NCBI RefSeq assembly: GCF_014837145.1
Contig: NZ_JACYFS010000007.1
Coordinates: 62,001-126,000, forward strand
Length of the DNA: 64,000 nucleotides
Reading direction: 5' to 3'
Source of the DNA: Chryseobacterium caseinilyticum
GTDB taxonomy: Bacteria > Bacteroidota > Bacteroidia > Flavobacteriales > Weeksellaceae
Shown: one piece after another, positions 35,345-44,819 of the stretch
How the letters are laid out: the number at the start of each line of letters is the position of its first letter
How positions within the stretch are numbered: the stretch's first letter is position 1
Program-made: the position numbers and the translations under genes
Notes under the pieces: model-generated
What the model was told of the DNA's origin: nothing
Databases searched by the model: none
What the model saw: only the letters and a program-made list of their open reading frames with translations

Positions 35345-35953
35345 TCATACATCCGAAAATTCAAAAGAAACATGCTGCATTTCAGATAATTTTTCTGAAA
35401 TGTTTTCTTTCTCTGCCAATTTTATTGAAGCTCTGATTTCGCATTTCTCAAAAGTTTCAAAATTTAAAATTTTAGCATCAAATTTTGAGAGGAGTGTGAA
35501 AATTACATTCTGCTGATCAAAATTAAACTGAACTGTGATTTCAGTTTCCAGTTCTCTTATGATGATTTCAGCTTCTTCGAGAGTGATTTTTGCGCATTCC
35601 TTATAAGCTTTCACTAATCCTGAAACGCCAAGTTTTGTTCCACCATAATATCTGACAGAAATGACGAGAACATTTGTAATTTCATTGGCCAGAAGCTGAT
35701 TGTAAATTGGTAATCCTGCACTTCCGGAAGGCTCGCCATCGTCGTTCGCACGGTAGTTTTCTCCATTTAAGCCCATTCTGAAAGCATAACAGTGGTGTGT
35801 CGCTTTGGGATGTTCGAGTCTGATTTTTTCCAGAGCACCTTTCAGTTCCATTTCACTGTTCACAGGAAATGCATATCCAATGAACTTACTTCCTTTTTCT
35901 TTCAAAAGGATATTTTCGATGGGCTTTGAAATGGTTTTATACTCGTGCAACAT
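35345..35953 (-). CDS. IMPACT/YigZ family protein
   Basis: 202 residues. The family signature is clear: KGSKFIGYAFPV, HHCYAFRMG, ANDDGEPSGSAGLPIYNQL and VSVRYYGGTKLGVSGLVKAY. These proteins have a ribosomal-S5-like fold and have been connected to translation regulation; the bacterial role is not settled. It lies 12 bp after ribD, so it is in one transcript with it. Confidence 0.92.
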   Translation of the reverse strand: MLHEYKTISKPIENILLKEKGSKFIGYAFPVNSEMELKGALEKIRLEHPKATHHCYAFRMGLNGENYRANDDGEPSGSAGLPIYNQLLANEITNVLVISVRYYGGTKLGVSGLVKAYKECAKITLEEAEIIIRELETEITVQFNFDQQNVIFTLLSKFDAKILNFETFEKCEIRASIKLAEKENISEKLSEMQHVSFEFSDV

Positions 35954-35965
35954 TAGGCTTCCTGC

Positions 35966-36991
35966 TTAATTTTTATTAAAATGAAATTCAATAACGTTAT
36001 CTCTGAAATCCTGAATATCAGAAGCTTTATTCCCGAATTTCGGAGCTTTTGTCCCATTTTCTAAAATCAAATTGCTGTTTTTAATAACAATCGCTTCATC
36101 CCAAAGGCCGGCATCAATAAACTGTTGAAGAACCAAGCCGCCGCCTTCTACAATCACCGACTGAATCTGGCGTTCGTGCAGTTGGGTCAGCAGATTCTGA
36201 ATTAAATTTTCCCTCGAAGTTTTAATGAATTTCACATTTCCATCTTCCTCACTTTTTACCGAATTGAAAACCAAAGTCTCTGCCTCGTCATTGAAGATAT
36301 TGTAGTGTTGCGGAACTTTCAGATCTACATCAATTAATACTCTTACCGGACTTCTTCCGCTGATTTCACGCGTTGTAAGGCTCGGATTATCTCTGAGCGC
36401 AGTCATCGTGCCGATCAGAATAGCATGTTCGCTGCTTCTGAGCTGATGAACAAACTGCTTTGTAAGTGTGTTACTGATTTGGGTGGGTTTAAAATCTTTA
36501 TCCATGAAACGGTCTGCAGATTCTGCCCATTTGAGGACGATGTATGGACGTTTCTTTTCGTGATAAGTGAAGAATCTCTTATTTAAATCTGTACATTCAT
36601 CTTCCAAAACTCCCGAAACTACCTCTATCCCTGCATCCTGAATGATTTTTTTTCCTTTTCCGTTCACTTTGTCATGAGAATCCATGGCTCCGATTACGAC
36701 TTTCTTAAAACCGAGTTCAACGATTTTTAAAGCACACGGAGGCGTTTTACCATAATGAGCACAGGGTTCCAGAGAAACATAGATTGTAGATTCAGGAATG
36801 AGCTCTTTGTTTTTTACAGAATTGATGGCGTTAATTTCAGCATGCGGTTCGCCTGCTTTCTGATGATAGCCTTCCCCAATAATTTTGCCTTCATGTACAA
36901 TCACACTTCCGACCATGGGGTTGGGATAGGTTTTTCCAAAAGCTTTTCTTGCAAGCTCAATGCATCTTTGAATATAAAATCCGTCGTTCAT
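35966..36991 (-). CDS. ribD: Bifunctional riboflavin deaminase/reductase
   Basis: 341 residues. The N-terminal deaminase has the zinc motifs GEPHAEINAI and EPCAHYGKTPPC; the C-terminal reductase begins near residue 150 (RPYIVLKWAESADRFM) with the NADPH/substrate segment VIVEGGGLVLQQF. It converts the first pyrimidine intermediate of riboflavin synthesis in two steps. Upstream of the IMPACT gene. Confidence 0.96.
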   Translation of the reverse strand: MNDGFYIQRCIELARKAFGKTYPNPMVGSVIVHEGKIIGEGYHQKAGEPHAEINAINSVKNKELIPESTIYVSLEPCAHYGKTPPCALKIVELGFKKVVIGAMDSHDKVNGKGKKIIQDAGIEVVSGVLEDECTDLNKRFFTYHEKKRPYIVLKWAESADRFMDKDFKPTQISNTLTKQFVHQLRSSEHAILIGTMTALRDNPSLTTREISGRSPVRVLIDVDLKVPQHYNIFNDEAETLVFNSVKSEEDGNVKFIKTSRENLIQNLLTQLHERQIQSVIVEGGGLVLQQFIDAGLWDEAIVIKNSNLILENGTKAPKFGNKASDIQDFRDNVIEFHFNKN

Positions 36992-37053
36992 TTTTAAATT
37001 AAAAAAGGCGAAGACAAATTGCTTTGCTCCGCCTGTATCAAGTTTTTCAGTAA

Positions 37054-38850
37054 TTATTCACCGCTGATAATGCTGTGCAGATTCTGTTTTAAAGTTTCCA
37101 GATGCGCCTTTTTGCTGTCTAAAGTGTTGTAAGTTTCAGCAAGAAGAGGATTTTCTCTGGATGGCTTCGTAAAGAATGAAAGGTTATTTTCCAGTTTTAC
37201 AATTTCACCTTCCAGTTCAGAAATCTGGGTTTTGATTTTTCTGGCCTTGTCTGTCAGCTGATTTTCAGATAAACCTTCTTCTTTCAGTTCCAGTTCGTTC
37301 ATCTTATTCAGTTTCAGTTTTTCTCTCAAAGCTTTATTAAATTCAGAATTGATTCCAATCTTGTCTCTCGGCACTTTTCCGATATTATTCCACGCAGTTT
37401 TGATGCTTTCAATTTTTTCTACACTTCCATCCTCGTCGGTAACCATTTTAAGATCTTCCAGCAAAGCTTTTTTGGTTTTGTAGTTTTCTTTCCAGTTGTC
37501 GTTGGAAACATTGCTTTTTTCTCTGTAATTGTTGAAAAAAGTATTACAGGCCTCACGGAAGTCTTCCCAGATTTTATTGGTCATACTTTTAGGTACATGA
37601 CCGATTTTTTTCCAGTCTTCCTGAAGTTTTTTGAAAAGCGGAACGGTGATTTCCCAGTCTTCACTGTTCATATTGTCTTTTGCAGTTTGTATCAGCTTCA
37701 GTTTCTCATCAAGATTGCTTTGCTGTGATCCCTTTAAAGACTTGTAATAAGAATTTTTCTGTGTATTAAAAGTTCTGAGCGTTACTTTAAAATCATTCCA
37801 GTTTTGGTTTGAAAGTTTACGAGGTACGCTACCGGTTTTTAAAAACTCTGTACGCAGATCTTCAACTTTTCTGATCGCATTCTGCCAGAAATTATGATTA
37901 GGATTTTCGCCAGGCTCCGAAAGTTTTTTAATCTCCTCAATAATGCTGTTTTTCTTTTCTAAATTGGCATTTTGCTCAGATTCGATTACCGCAGAAAGTT
38001 CAGATTTTCTTTCGTGAATTTTATTGGAAATTTCTTTGAATTCTTCCCATGTTTTTTCACGGAATTCTTCTGCCACCGGCTCTGCTTCTTCTTTCCAGAG
38101 TTTATGAAGGTATTGAAGTTCGTTCAGTGCTTTCTGAATCACCGGCTCGTTTTCCAGCTCCTTTGCACGGTCGATGATGTGTTGTCTTTTTTCAAGATTG
38201 TGAGCATATTCCTGCTCCATGTATTCTTTATTAAGATCAAGCATCTGATAAAACTGATTCAGATGATGAAAATAATTATTGTTTAAAATTTTGAATTCAG
38301 ATTTGGCAACCTGTCCGGAATTTGACCAGTCTTCCTTAATCTCTCTGATAGATTTAAAAAGATTGACGCCAGGTTCAGAGTTGGTATAAAGATTTTTTAA
38401 TCTCTCAATGATTTCCTGTCTGTGGGCAAGGTTTTTATGCTGTTCCTCATCCTGATGTTTCTGGTAATCGTCATGCTTTTCTTTGAAGATATGCACCAAA
38501 GCATTGAATTTCGACTGCTGCGGATGATGATAGCTGAAATGCTCTGACGGATTTCCCGCATCAGTATGCTCATGCCTTTTATCTTCCACCTCGTCGTGAA
38601 TGAAATGACTTGCTTTTTCTTTCAGGAAGTTAAATCTTTTGTGCTGCTCACCCGCCGACGGACTGTTGATGATGCTTTCCATCTCTTTAAGGGCATCTGC
38701 AAGATTCAGTTCTTCCTGTTCCGGTTCGTCGTGATGATCGTTTTCTTCGACAGGTGAAGTTTCTTCATTCTGAACAGGATTTGTAGTTTCTTCCACGTTT
38801 TCCTGGATGTTCTTTTCTTCGTTGTCAGAAAAGTTATTTTCTGTAGTCAT
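37054..38850 (-). CDS. DUF349 repeat protein
   Basis: 598 residues, very Lys/Glu-rich and helical. After an acidic N-terminus (~1-55) it carries several ~70-residue DUF349 repeats recognisable by W..IGKVPR / W..IGHVPKS / FLKTGSVPRKL and following F..A...F. A C-terminal coiled coil spans ~520-598. DUF349 proteins are cytoplasmic and of unknown function. The gene stands alone between ribD and aroE. Confidence 0.88.
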   Translation of the reverse strand: MTTENNFSDNEEKNIQENVEETTNPVQNEETSPVEENDHHDEPEQEELNLADALKEMESIINSPSAGEQHKRFNFLKEKASHFIHDEVEDKRHEHTDAGNPSEHFSYHHPQQSKFNALVHIFKEKHDDYQKHQDEEQHKNLAHRQEIIERLKNLYTNSEPGVNLFKSIREIKEDWSNSGQVAKSEFKILNNNYFHHLNQFYQMLDLNKEYMEQEYAHNLEKRQHIIDRAKELENEPVIQKALNELQYLHKLWKEEAEPVAEEFREKTWEEFKEISNKIHERKSELSAVIESEQNANLEKKNSIIEEIKKLSEPGENPNHNFWQNAIRKVEDLRTEFLKTGSVPRKLSNQNWNDFKVTLRTFNTQKNSYYKSLKGSQQSNLDEKLKLIQTAKDNMNSEDWEITVPLFKKLQEDWKKIGHVPKSMTNKIWEDFREACNTFFNNYREKSNVSNDNWKENYKTKKALLEDLKMVTDEDGSVEKIESIKTAWNNIGKVPRDKIGINSEFNKALREKLKLNKMNELELKEEGLSENQLTDKARKIKTQISELEGEIVKLENNLSFFTKPSRENPLLAETYNTLDSKKAHLETLKQNLHSIISGE

Positions 38851-38925
38851 AGCAAATCTTTTATGTGTTTTGGTACGGTTATCTTTTAAAATTGCCTAAA
38901 AAGCATAACAGAGCACTAATTTATA

Positions 38926-39666
38926 CTATTTTTTTTGATTACTCCAAATTTCCCATGCTTTTTCTGCTTGTTGCTCAAGCATATAAAAACCGTTGGCAGT
39001 TTTTGCACCTTTTTCGGAAGCGTTTATGATAAATCTGGTGTAATTTGGATTGTAAATCAGGTCGATAATCAAATGGAGGCCAGTGATTCCGCCAAATGGA
39101 AAATCAAGACAGTCATCAATGTTCGGATAAGTTCCTACAGGCGTTGTCTGTATGATTAACTGATGATTTCGCACTGTTTCTTCTGAAATATTTTTAAAAT
39201 TAAATTCATGAGAACTTCGTGCAACGCTAATATTAGGAATCTGCATCTTGTCTAAAACATATTTTACAGCTTTTGCAGCACCGCCGTTACCTAAAATCAT
39301 GGCAGATTTGTGATGTGGTTTTATATGGAGGAGCAAGGTCTTTTCAAAACCTGTTGCATCGGTGTTGTATCCTTTTTTAATTCCGTTTTCGACCTTAACA
39401 CAATTTACGGCACCGATTTTTTCAGCTTCATCACTTAATTCATCCAGATAATCAATAATTTTTTCTTTAAATGGAATGGTGACATTAAAACCAAGCAGTT
39501 TGGGATCAGCGAAAAGCTTTTCAACCTCATCTATATTATGAAGATCAAAAATATCATACGAATAATTGTTAATCATCAGTTTTTGAAATTTATCCTCAAA
39601 ATATTTTTTTGAAAAAGAGTAGGAGATGTTCCGGCCGATCAACCCGAGTTTTTGCTTGCTTTCCAT
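38926..39666 (-). CDS. aroE: Shikimate dehydrogenase
   Basis: 246 residues. Shikimate-binding ISYSFSKKYF and FNVTIPFKEKIIDYL (catalytic Lys), GYNTDATGFE, and the NADP loop ILGNGGAAKAV are visible, with C-terminal NGFYMLEQQAEKAWEIW. It reduces 3-dehydroshikimate in aromatic amino acid synthesis. Slightly shorter than the E. coli enzyme but complete. Confidence 0.95.
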   Translation of the reverse strand: MESKQKLGLIGRNISYSFSKKYFEDKFQKLMINNYSYDIFDLHNIDEVEKLFADPKLLGFNVTIPFKEKIIDYLDELSDEAEKIGAVNCVKVENGIKKGYNTDATGFEKTLLLHIKPHHKSAMILGNGGAAKAVKYVLDKMQIPNISVARSSHEFNFKNISEETVRNHQLIIQTTPVGTYPNIDDCLDFPFGGITGLHLIIDLIYNPNYTRFIINASEKGAKTANGFYMLEQQAEKAWEIWSNQKK

Positions 39667-39671
39667 AGTTC

Positions 39672-39707
39672 AAAAATAAAAAAAAGACCGGACAATGCCG
39701 GTCTTTT
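39672..39707 (-). terminator. Terminator of the secreted endonuclease gene
   Basis: AAAAGACCGG / CCGGTCTTTT arms around a short loop; on the minus strand followed by a long T-run. It lies between the endonuclease gene and aroE. Confidence 0.9.
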
Positions 39708-39728
39708 GGATCTGAAAATCGTTTTAGA

Positions 39729-41789
39729 TTAATCAATTATAAATTTCGTCGAGAATTCATCTGTTTTAAGAATGTAAATTCCTTTGGTAAGTTCTCTTAC
39801 TTCAATTTTATTTGAATGAATAAATGGTTTTTCAATTTTCTTTAAAAGCTGACCGTTCAGATTATAAATTTCAGCAGTTTTAATCATATCAAGTTTTTCA
39901 CCTTTAATGAAAATCTGGTGGTTTTTTACCGGATTTGGGTAAAGCTGATACTGTGCTTTCTCAACAGTAAGATCTTTTGTGCTCAATGTTCCGCAAGTCC
40001 AGCTCAAATCATCAATTCCGACTCTCTGATTGTTTGAATTGGTGATTGACAGGACAGCGTTCCCGGAAACATTAATATTACTGATGGTCGTAGTCTGAAC
40101 TGTTGTGCTGTAAGGAGCCGTTCCTACAATATTTCCGTTAACACGCACTGTGAGAGTTCCTCCGTTATCAGTAAACGGTAGTTGGGTAGTTAATGTAATG
40201 CTTTGAATTCCATTCGTGATTGTTGAGCTGGTAAGACTTCCTGTTCTTATAACGATAGCTCTGCCATTGATGGTTTGGTCTGTTCTTGCATCAGTTGCGG
40301 TCCATGTAATCCCGTTGTTCGTCCATGTTCTTGTGGTATAGTTGTTGGCATTTGCCGGGATTGTAGAGAAATCTTCTGTTCCGCAATTGGTACCGGCTGG
40401 TGGAGTAGCGGTCGTTGTACCCTGAGCTGTATTGCTTTGGGCAGAAAGATTATTTGCTGCATCTGCGGCCACAACGTAGAAAGAATAAGTTGTTGATGGG
40501 TTCAAACCTGAAACAGTTGCCGAAGTTCCTGTTACTGTTGAATGGAAAGTTCCATTTAAATAAATATTATATCCCGTAACACCTACATTGTCAGTTGAGG
40601 CTGTCCAACTCAATGATACCGAATTGTTTGAAGTTCCTGTTACAGCGAGGTTTGCAGGAGCTGTCGGCGCCTGGGTATCTGTTGTTGTAGTTCCCTGAAC
40701 AGAGTTGCTCTGAGGTGAAAGATTATTGGAAGCGTCTTTCGCCACTACATAGAATGAATAGGTAGTGCCTGACGCAAGTCCCGAAACTGTAGCGGTAGTT
40801 CCTGTAACTGTCGAATGAAGCGTTCCGTTTACATAAATATTGTATCCAGTAACACCTACGTTATCTGTAGAGGCTGTCCAGCTCAGAGAAACTGAATTTG
40901 GTGTAGTTCCCGTAACTACAAGATTTGTTGGTGTTGTTGGCGCCTGTGTATCCACACTTTGAGTTCCCCAAATTGCATTGGCATAAGAAGGGTTATCAAT
41001 AAAAGGATTTCTGTTGCCCTGGTAGGTGTATGAAGCGTTATTTCTAATAACTTCGTTTTGTGATACAGGATCAGCATTGTGCCAAGCTAAAAGCTGGTTC
41101 AGTTCCCATGTCTGAAGTCCTGGATAAGCAGAATTTCCAAGCATATTACCAGAAGAGAATCCTGAAAGTTGAGTCTCATATCGTGTAACGAAGTAAAAAA
41201 TCATTCTTGCAACATCACCTTTAAATGCATCTATAGGTTCAAAAACAGTTCCTGTAAAACCAGGTGAAACAGAATTGCCTCTTTTAGACCCATTTTGTGA
41301 AATGTAATTGGTTACTCCTACTACACCAAAAGGTAAACTTCCTCTTGCATTATTTACAGATCCATCAGTTGCTCTGATGAAATGTATATCTGAAACCATT
41401 GGAGAAGCTTCATTAAAAAGACTTTGAGGTACGATGTGTTCTCTATTGTAACAGTCGCCTTCTCCGTTGTAATTTCCACATTGTGAGGCTGTGCTAAAAT
41501 AGTTGTATGGATCAGGACCATTAGGATTTTCTGAGTAAATGTCTAAAATGCTGTTATCATTTTCCAATCCTGCGACTCCGGGTGCATTGTCGCGGTCGGT
41601 CGTCTGATAGGCTGTCCATAAACCGCCATAACTTCCGGGATTGTGATTTGCAGTAATGATTGTTTTCAGAGCTGTTTTTAAATTTGCTCCGGTGAGACCT
41701 GCGGCATTGTCGTAATACCCTGCAGGAGCCTGCGCATTGCTGATGATTACAGCAAAACTGAATGCTAAAAAAGATAGAAATCGCTTCAT
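39729..41789 (-). CDS. T9SS-secreted endonuclease I with two FN3 domains
   Basis: 686 residues from the ATG at 41789, where the signal peptide starts (FLSFLAFSFAVIISNAQ); an earlier start adds ten residues in front of it. Residues ~30-275 are an endonuclease I domain (NREHIVPQSLF with the catalytic His; SDIHFIRATDGSVNNARG). Two fibronectin III repeats follow (~280-368, ~370-459), then a ~130-residue beta domain and a T9SS type A sorting domain (YPNPVKNHQIFI, LTKGIYILKTDEFSTKFIID). It is likely an extracellular DNase/RNase for nutrient scavenging. Confidence 0.93.
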   Translation of the reverse strand: MKRFLSFLAFSFAVIISNAQAPAGYYDNAAGLTGANLKTALKTIITANHNPGSYGGLWTAYQTTDRDNAPGVAGLENDNSILDIYSENPNGPDPYNYFSTASQCGNYNGEGDCYNREHIVPQSLFNEASPMVSDIHFIRATDGSVNNARGSLPFGVVGVTNYISQNGSKRGNSVSPGFTGTVFEPIDAFKGDVARMIFYFVTRYETQLSGFSSGNMLGNSAYPGLQTWELNQLLAWHNADPVSQNEVIRNNASYTYQGNRNPFIDNPSYANAIWGTQSVDTQAPTTPTNLVVTGTTPNSVSLSWTASTDNVGVTGYNIYVNGTLHSTVTGTTATVSGLASGTTYSFYVVAKDASNNLSPQSNSVQGTTTTDTQAPTAPANLAVTGTSNNSVSLSWTASTDNVGVTGYNIYLNGTFHSTVTGTSATVSGLNPSTTYSFYVVAADAANNLSAQSNTAQGTTTATPPAGTNCGTEDFSTIPANANNYTTRTWTNNGITWTATDARTDQTINGRAIVIRTGSLTSSTITNGIQSITLTTQLPFTDNGGTLTVRVNGNIVGTAPYSTTVQTTTISNINVSGNAVLSITNSNNQRVGIDDLSWTCGTLSTKDLTVEKAQYQLYPNPVKNHQIFIKGEKLDMIKTAEIYNLNGQLLKKIEKPFIHSNKIEVRELTKGIYILKTDEFSTKFIID
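40410..40952 (-). repeat. Tandem FN3-coding repeats
   Basis: Two ~90-codon units inside the endonuclease gene, both starting DTQAPT and sharing STDNVGVTGYNIY and TYSFYVV. The strong similarity indicates a recent internal duplication. Confidence 0.85.
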
Positions 41790-41838
41790 TTTTTTTGAAA
41801 TTGGGCGACAAAGGTACAAAATTTAAGGCCGTTATATA

Positions 41839-43044
41839 TTAATTTTTAGTAATATAGCCCTTGCTGATCTTCGAGAAAAACCATGATATGAGAATGCCAA
41901 AACCTGCTGCTGTAGCAGCAACAATAAGATAATTTTTGCCTTCAATTCTCACTGGGAAAGGCAGGTCATCAACCACTTTAAACAGACCTGTGTACTCCTG
42001 AAAAACACAGAGTGCAGTTCCAATTAGTAAACCTGTCAAAATTCCTGCAAAAACAATGAGAAGTCCGGTGTAAAAGTATGTTTTTCTGAGATGGCTCAAA
42101 GGAAAACCAAGTGAAACCAATGATCTTGCTTGTTCACGTTTATCCAGCTGCAGAATAATGATGGCGCCCGCAAGATTAAATGTTGTAATGAAAATTACCA
42201 GTCCGAAAATCAGGTAGATGAATAGTTTTTCAGTGTTAATCATCTTCCAGAATGCTGCATTTTCTTCAGATTTTGTGCTTAAAATCACATTTTTACCTAA
42301 ACTTTTTTCAAGTTCCAGTTTTACATCATTTGTTCTGTCTGGATTTTTAAGTTTGATAACGATGTTGTAGGCAGAGTTTTTTGGGAGATTCAAAAGTTCT
42401 TCAGCTAAAGATATCGGAGCAATAATGTAATTGTTGAGCTGTTCCTTTCCGGGGAAAACTCCGGTTACGAAAATGTTTTTTCGGTTGTAAATATCTTCCT
42501 CTTTGTTGATAAGACCTTTACCTGGCTTCGGCATATACAGCGTTGCCATATCTTTTTCTGAATTTACCGGAATTGACAGTCTTAAATCGAGAGAATTTTC
42601 AATCAGAACCTCATCCTTAAATTTGAAATCCGGATAAGTTCCGTAGACAATGCTTTTATGTATCGGATTTACCTGGGCGTATACAGAATCTACACCACGG
42701 AGATACGCGATGTCGCCTTTGCCGTTGAAATTAATATAGATTTTTTCTTCAATAACCCTTGAGAACTGGGAGATATCTTTGTTTTGTTTTAAAACTTTTA
42801 AAATTTCCGAAGGGTTTTTGATTGTTTTTCCGGCCGTGCTCTTAACAGTAATATCTGCGTGCAGGTCTTTTACGAGATCAGCATTGAAATCTTCAAGCCC
42901 CGAAAAAACAGAAATAATCACAAACATTGCAGTCACCGCAACGCTCATCGCTCCCACAGCAAGCCATGTGATGAAGGTAACCGCTGTGCTTCCTTTTTTT
43001 GAAATCAGGTAGCGCGATGCAATGTAAAAAGCAATGTTTTTCAA
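41839..43044 (-). CDS. FtsX-type ABC permease (LolC/LolE-like)
   Basis: 401 residues. One N-terminal TM helix (TFITWLAVGAMSVAVTAMFVII), a large periplasmic MacB-core-like domain (~50-260), and three C-terminal TM helices. FSGLEDFNADLVKDLHADI resembles the lipoprotein-releasing permeases. The ATPase partner is not adjacent. It starts 3 bp after rbfA ends and is probably co-transcribed with it. Confidence 0.9.
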   Translation of the reverse strand: MKNIAFYIASRYLISKKGSTAVTFITWLAVGAMSVAVTAMFVIISVFSGLEDFNADLVKDLHADITVKSTAGKTIKNPSEILKVLKQNKDISQFSRVIEEKIYINFNGKGDIAYLRGVDSVYAQVNPIHKSIVYGTYPDFKFKDEVLIENSLDLRLSIPVNSEKDMATLYMPKPGKGLINKEEDIYNRKNIFVTGVFPGKEQLNNYIIAPISLAEELLNLPKNSAYNIVIKLKNPDRTNDVKLELEKSLGKNVILSTKSEENAAFWKMINTEKLFIYLIFGLVIFITTFNLAGAIIILQLDKREQARSLVSLGFPLSHLRKTYFYTGLLIVFAGILTGLLIGTALCVFQEYTGLFKVVDDLPFPVRIEGKNYLIVAATAAGFGILISWFFSKISKGYITKN

Positions 43045-43047
43045 GAT

Positions 43048-43407
43048 CTACAGAATAGGATTTTCTCCTTCACCACGAAGTTCTTTCTCAATTTTTTCCA
43101 CATCATCCAGCGTTGTATCCAGGTAAAAATTAAGTTGCGGAATAATACGAACCTGTTTTGCCATTTTCTGACCGATGAAATTTCTGTACTGAGCCTTATT
43201 TTCCTCAATCTCTTTCATAATGATGGAACGGAATTCCTGTGGAAAAATGCTTAAATAAATTTTTGCAATTCCCAAATCCGGAGTTACCTTCACATCCGAA
43301 ACGGAAACCAAAAAGTTTTGCTTACTTTCTGATGCCTGTTTGCGGAAAAGTTCTGCGAAATCTTCCTGTATAATCTGTGCTACTTTTCTTTGTCTGTTAC
43401 TTTCCAT
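43048..43407 (-). CDS. rbfA: Ribosome-binding factor A
   Basis: 119 residues, single KH-like domain: RQRKVAQIIQEDFAELFR, VSVSDVKVTPDLGIAKIYLSIF, PQLNFYLDTTLDDVEKIEKEL. It matures the 30S subunit and 16S rRNA 5' end. Divergent from the epimerase gene. Confidence 0.95.
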   Translation of the reverse strand: MESNRQRKVAQIIQEDFAELFRKQASESKQNFLVSVSDVKVTPDLGIAKIYLSIFPQEFRSIIMKEIEENKAQYRNFIGQKMAKQVRIIPQLNFYLDTTLDDVEKIEKELRGEGENPIL

Positions 43408-43432
43408 AATTTGTGCAAATTTACTACTTTTG
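43401..43432 (+). promoter_or_regulatory. Promoter of methylmalonyl-CoA epimerase gene
   Basis: TTTC (43401-43404), 20-bp spacer, TACTTTTG (43425-43432): fits the Bacteroidota pattern and resembles the nuo promoter. It overlaps the start codon of the divergent rbfA gene. Confidence 0.6.
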
Positions 43433-43488
43433 TTTTAATTGATCTTTTTAAAATAGATCAAAGAATTAATTATCTTATCAATATATTT

Positions 43489-43887
43489 ATGAAACTTGAG
43501 CATATCGGTATCGCTGTGAAGTCATTGGGAGTTTCTGATGAACTTTTTACTAAGCTCTTAGGCGAAAAATCTTACAAAAAAGAATCTGTGGAGCGCGAGG
43601 GCGTTGTTACCTCTTTTTACAAAGCCGGAGAATCGAAAATTGAGCTTTTGGAAGCGTCGAAAGAGGATAGTCCGATTTCAAAATTCATAGATAAAAAAGG
43701 GGAGGGGATTCATCATTTGGCTTTTGGCGTAGAAAACATTACTTATGAGATCGAAAGATTAAAAAAAGAAGGATTTCAATTTATATCTGAAGAGCCTAAA
43801 GAAGGTGCTGATAACAAATTAGTTGTCTTCCTGCATCCGAAATCAACCAATGGTGTTTTGGTAGAACTTTGCCAAGAAAAGCCATAA
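43489..43887 (+). CDS. mce: Methylmalonyl-CoA epimerase
   Basis: 132 residues from the ATG at 43489; an in-frame extension upstream would overlap rbfA and precede the promoter. Glyoxalase/VOC fold with metal-site strands MKLEHIGIAVKSLG, GEGIHHLAFGVEN and GVLVELCQE. It interconverts the methylmalonyl-CoA epimers in propionate metabolism. Single gene before the tRNA. Confidence 0.93.
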   Translation: MKLEHIGIAVKSLGVSDELFTKLLGEKSYKKESVEREGVVTSFYKAGESKIELLEASKEDSPISKFIDKKGEGIHHLAFGVENITYEIERLKKEGFQFISEEPKEGADNKLVVFLHPKSTNGVLVELCQEKP

Positions 43888-43892
43888 AAAGT

Positions 43893-43922
43893 TTTGCAGA
43901 GAAAGAAATTTTACTATTTTTG
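43893..43922 (+). promoter_or_regulatory. tRNA promoter
   Basis: TTTG (43893-43896), 18-bp spacer, TATTTTTG (43915-43922); 27 bp before the mature tRNA 5' end. Confidence 0.65.
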
Positions 43923-43949
43923 CAAACACAAAATTTAACCAAATTTTGA

Positions 43950-44023
43950 GGTCCTATAGCTCAGTTGGTTAGAGCACCTGACTCATAATCAGGTGGTCCC
44001 TGGTTCGAGCCCAGGTGGGACCA
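43950..44023 (+). tRNA. tRNA with CAU anticodon (elongator Met or Ile2)
   Basis: 74 nt; a full cloverleaf can be drawn by eye. The acceptor GGTCCTA pairs with TGGGACC, followed by D-arm AGCTCAGTTGGTTAGAGC, anticodon stem CCTGA/TCAGG with loop CTCATAA, and T-arm GGTTCGAGCC. The first acceptor pair is G-C, so it is not the initiator tRNA. CAU anticodon may be elongator Met or lysidine-modified Ile2; I cannot separate these with certainty. CCA is not encoded. Confidence 0.95.
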
Positions 44024-44027
44024 CAAT

Positions 44028-44068
44028 AAGACCCTTGAATATTAGTATATTCAAGGGTCTTTAATTTT
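44028..44068. terminator. Terminator after the tRNA gene, usable by both strands
   Basis: 15-bp arms (AAGACCCTTGAATAT and complement) with a 4-nt loop and T-rich tail. It lies between the tRNA and the convergent hydrolase gene. Confidence 0.9.
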
Positions 44069-44117
44069 ATAACAAAAAGGAACTGAACTATCTTTTGGTA
44101 TTAAAATTTTAAGAAAA

Positions 44118-44756
44118 TTACTTCAAAAACGGATTATATTGTTTTTCAAAACCAATCGTAGTTGGATTTCCGTGGCCTGAGAATACTTGTGTTTCTTTAT
44201 CCAAAATTAAAAGTTTCGTTTTAATTCCTTCAATTAACTGTTCGTAATTTCCCTTGTATAGATCAGTTCTACCAATACTTCCTTCAAACAAAACATCCCC
44301 TGAAATCATAAATTTTTGTGTTTCATTATGATAAACAACACTGCCTGGCGAATGTCCCGGAACGTGATAGATTTGAAATTTTTCTCCGTCAAAATCAAGT
44401 TCGTCTCCTTCTTTGATGTATTCTAAATCAACATTAATGTGATCCAGCTCAAACCCGAATCTCATTCCGCTGATTTGGAACATATCCATAACTTCTTTGT
44501 CATCCTGATGCATGGTTACAGGAACTTTATAGGTGTCAAATGCCCACTGCAAGCCTAAAATATGATCAATATGAGCGTGAGTTAAGATGATTTTTTTAAT
44601 TTTTAAATCCTTTTCCGTAATGAAGCTCTCAATAGCTTTGGTTTCCTGCTCATTCATATTGCCTGGATCGATGAGCCACGCATTTTTGTTTTCGTTGTAA
44701 ATGATATAGGTGTTCTCACTTGCAAAATTGCACACGAAGCCTTGGATCTGAAGCAT
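44118..44756 (-). CDS. Metallo-beta-lactamase-fold hydrolase (glyoxalase II-like)
   Basis: 212 residues from the ATG at 44756 (MLQIQGFVCNFASENTYIIY); a TTG eight codons upstream is less likely. Metal motif THAHIDHILG, later VPGHSPGSVVYH, ISGDVLFEGSIGRTD and SGHGNPTTIG. Cytoplasmic thioester-hydrolase-like protein; exact substrate unknown. Confidence 0.9.
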   Translation of the reverse strand: MLQIQGFVCNFASENTYIIYNENKNAWLIDPGNMNEQETKAIESFITEKDLKIKKIILTHAHIDHILGLQWAFDTYKVPVTMHQDDKEVMDMFQISGMRFGFELDHINVDLEYIKEGDELDFDGEKFQIYHVPGHSPGSVVYHNETQKFMISGDVLFEGSIGRTDLYKGNYEQLIEGIKTKLLILDKETQVFSGHGNPTTIGFEKQYNPFLK

Positions 44757-44819
44757 ATTTAAAAATTTTTTAGCGTTCAAAAATACGATATTCTTTAGAG
44801 ATTCGTTATCTTCGTCATA

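Noticed and set aside
40410..40952. CRISPR-like or tandem DNA repeat
   Set aside because: The periodicity is explained by two fibronectin III protein domains in one gene.
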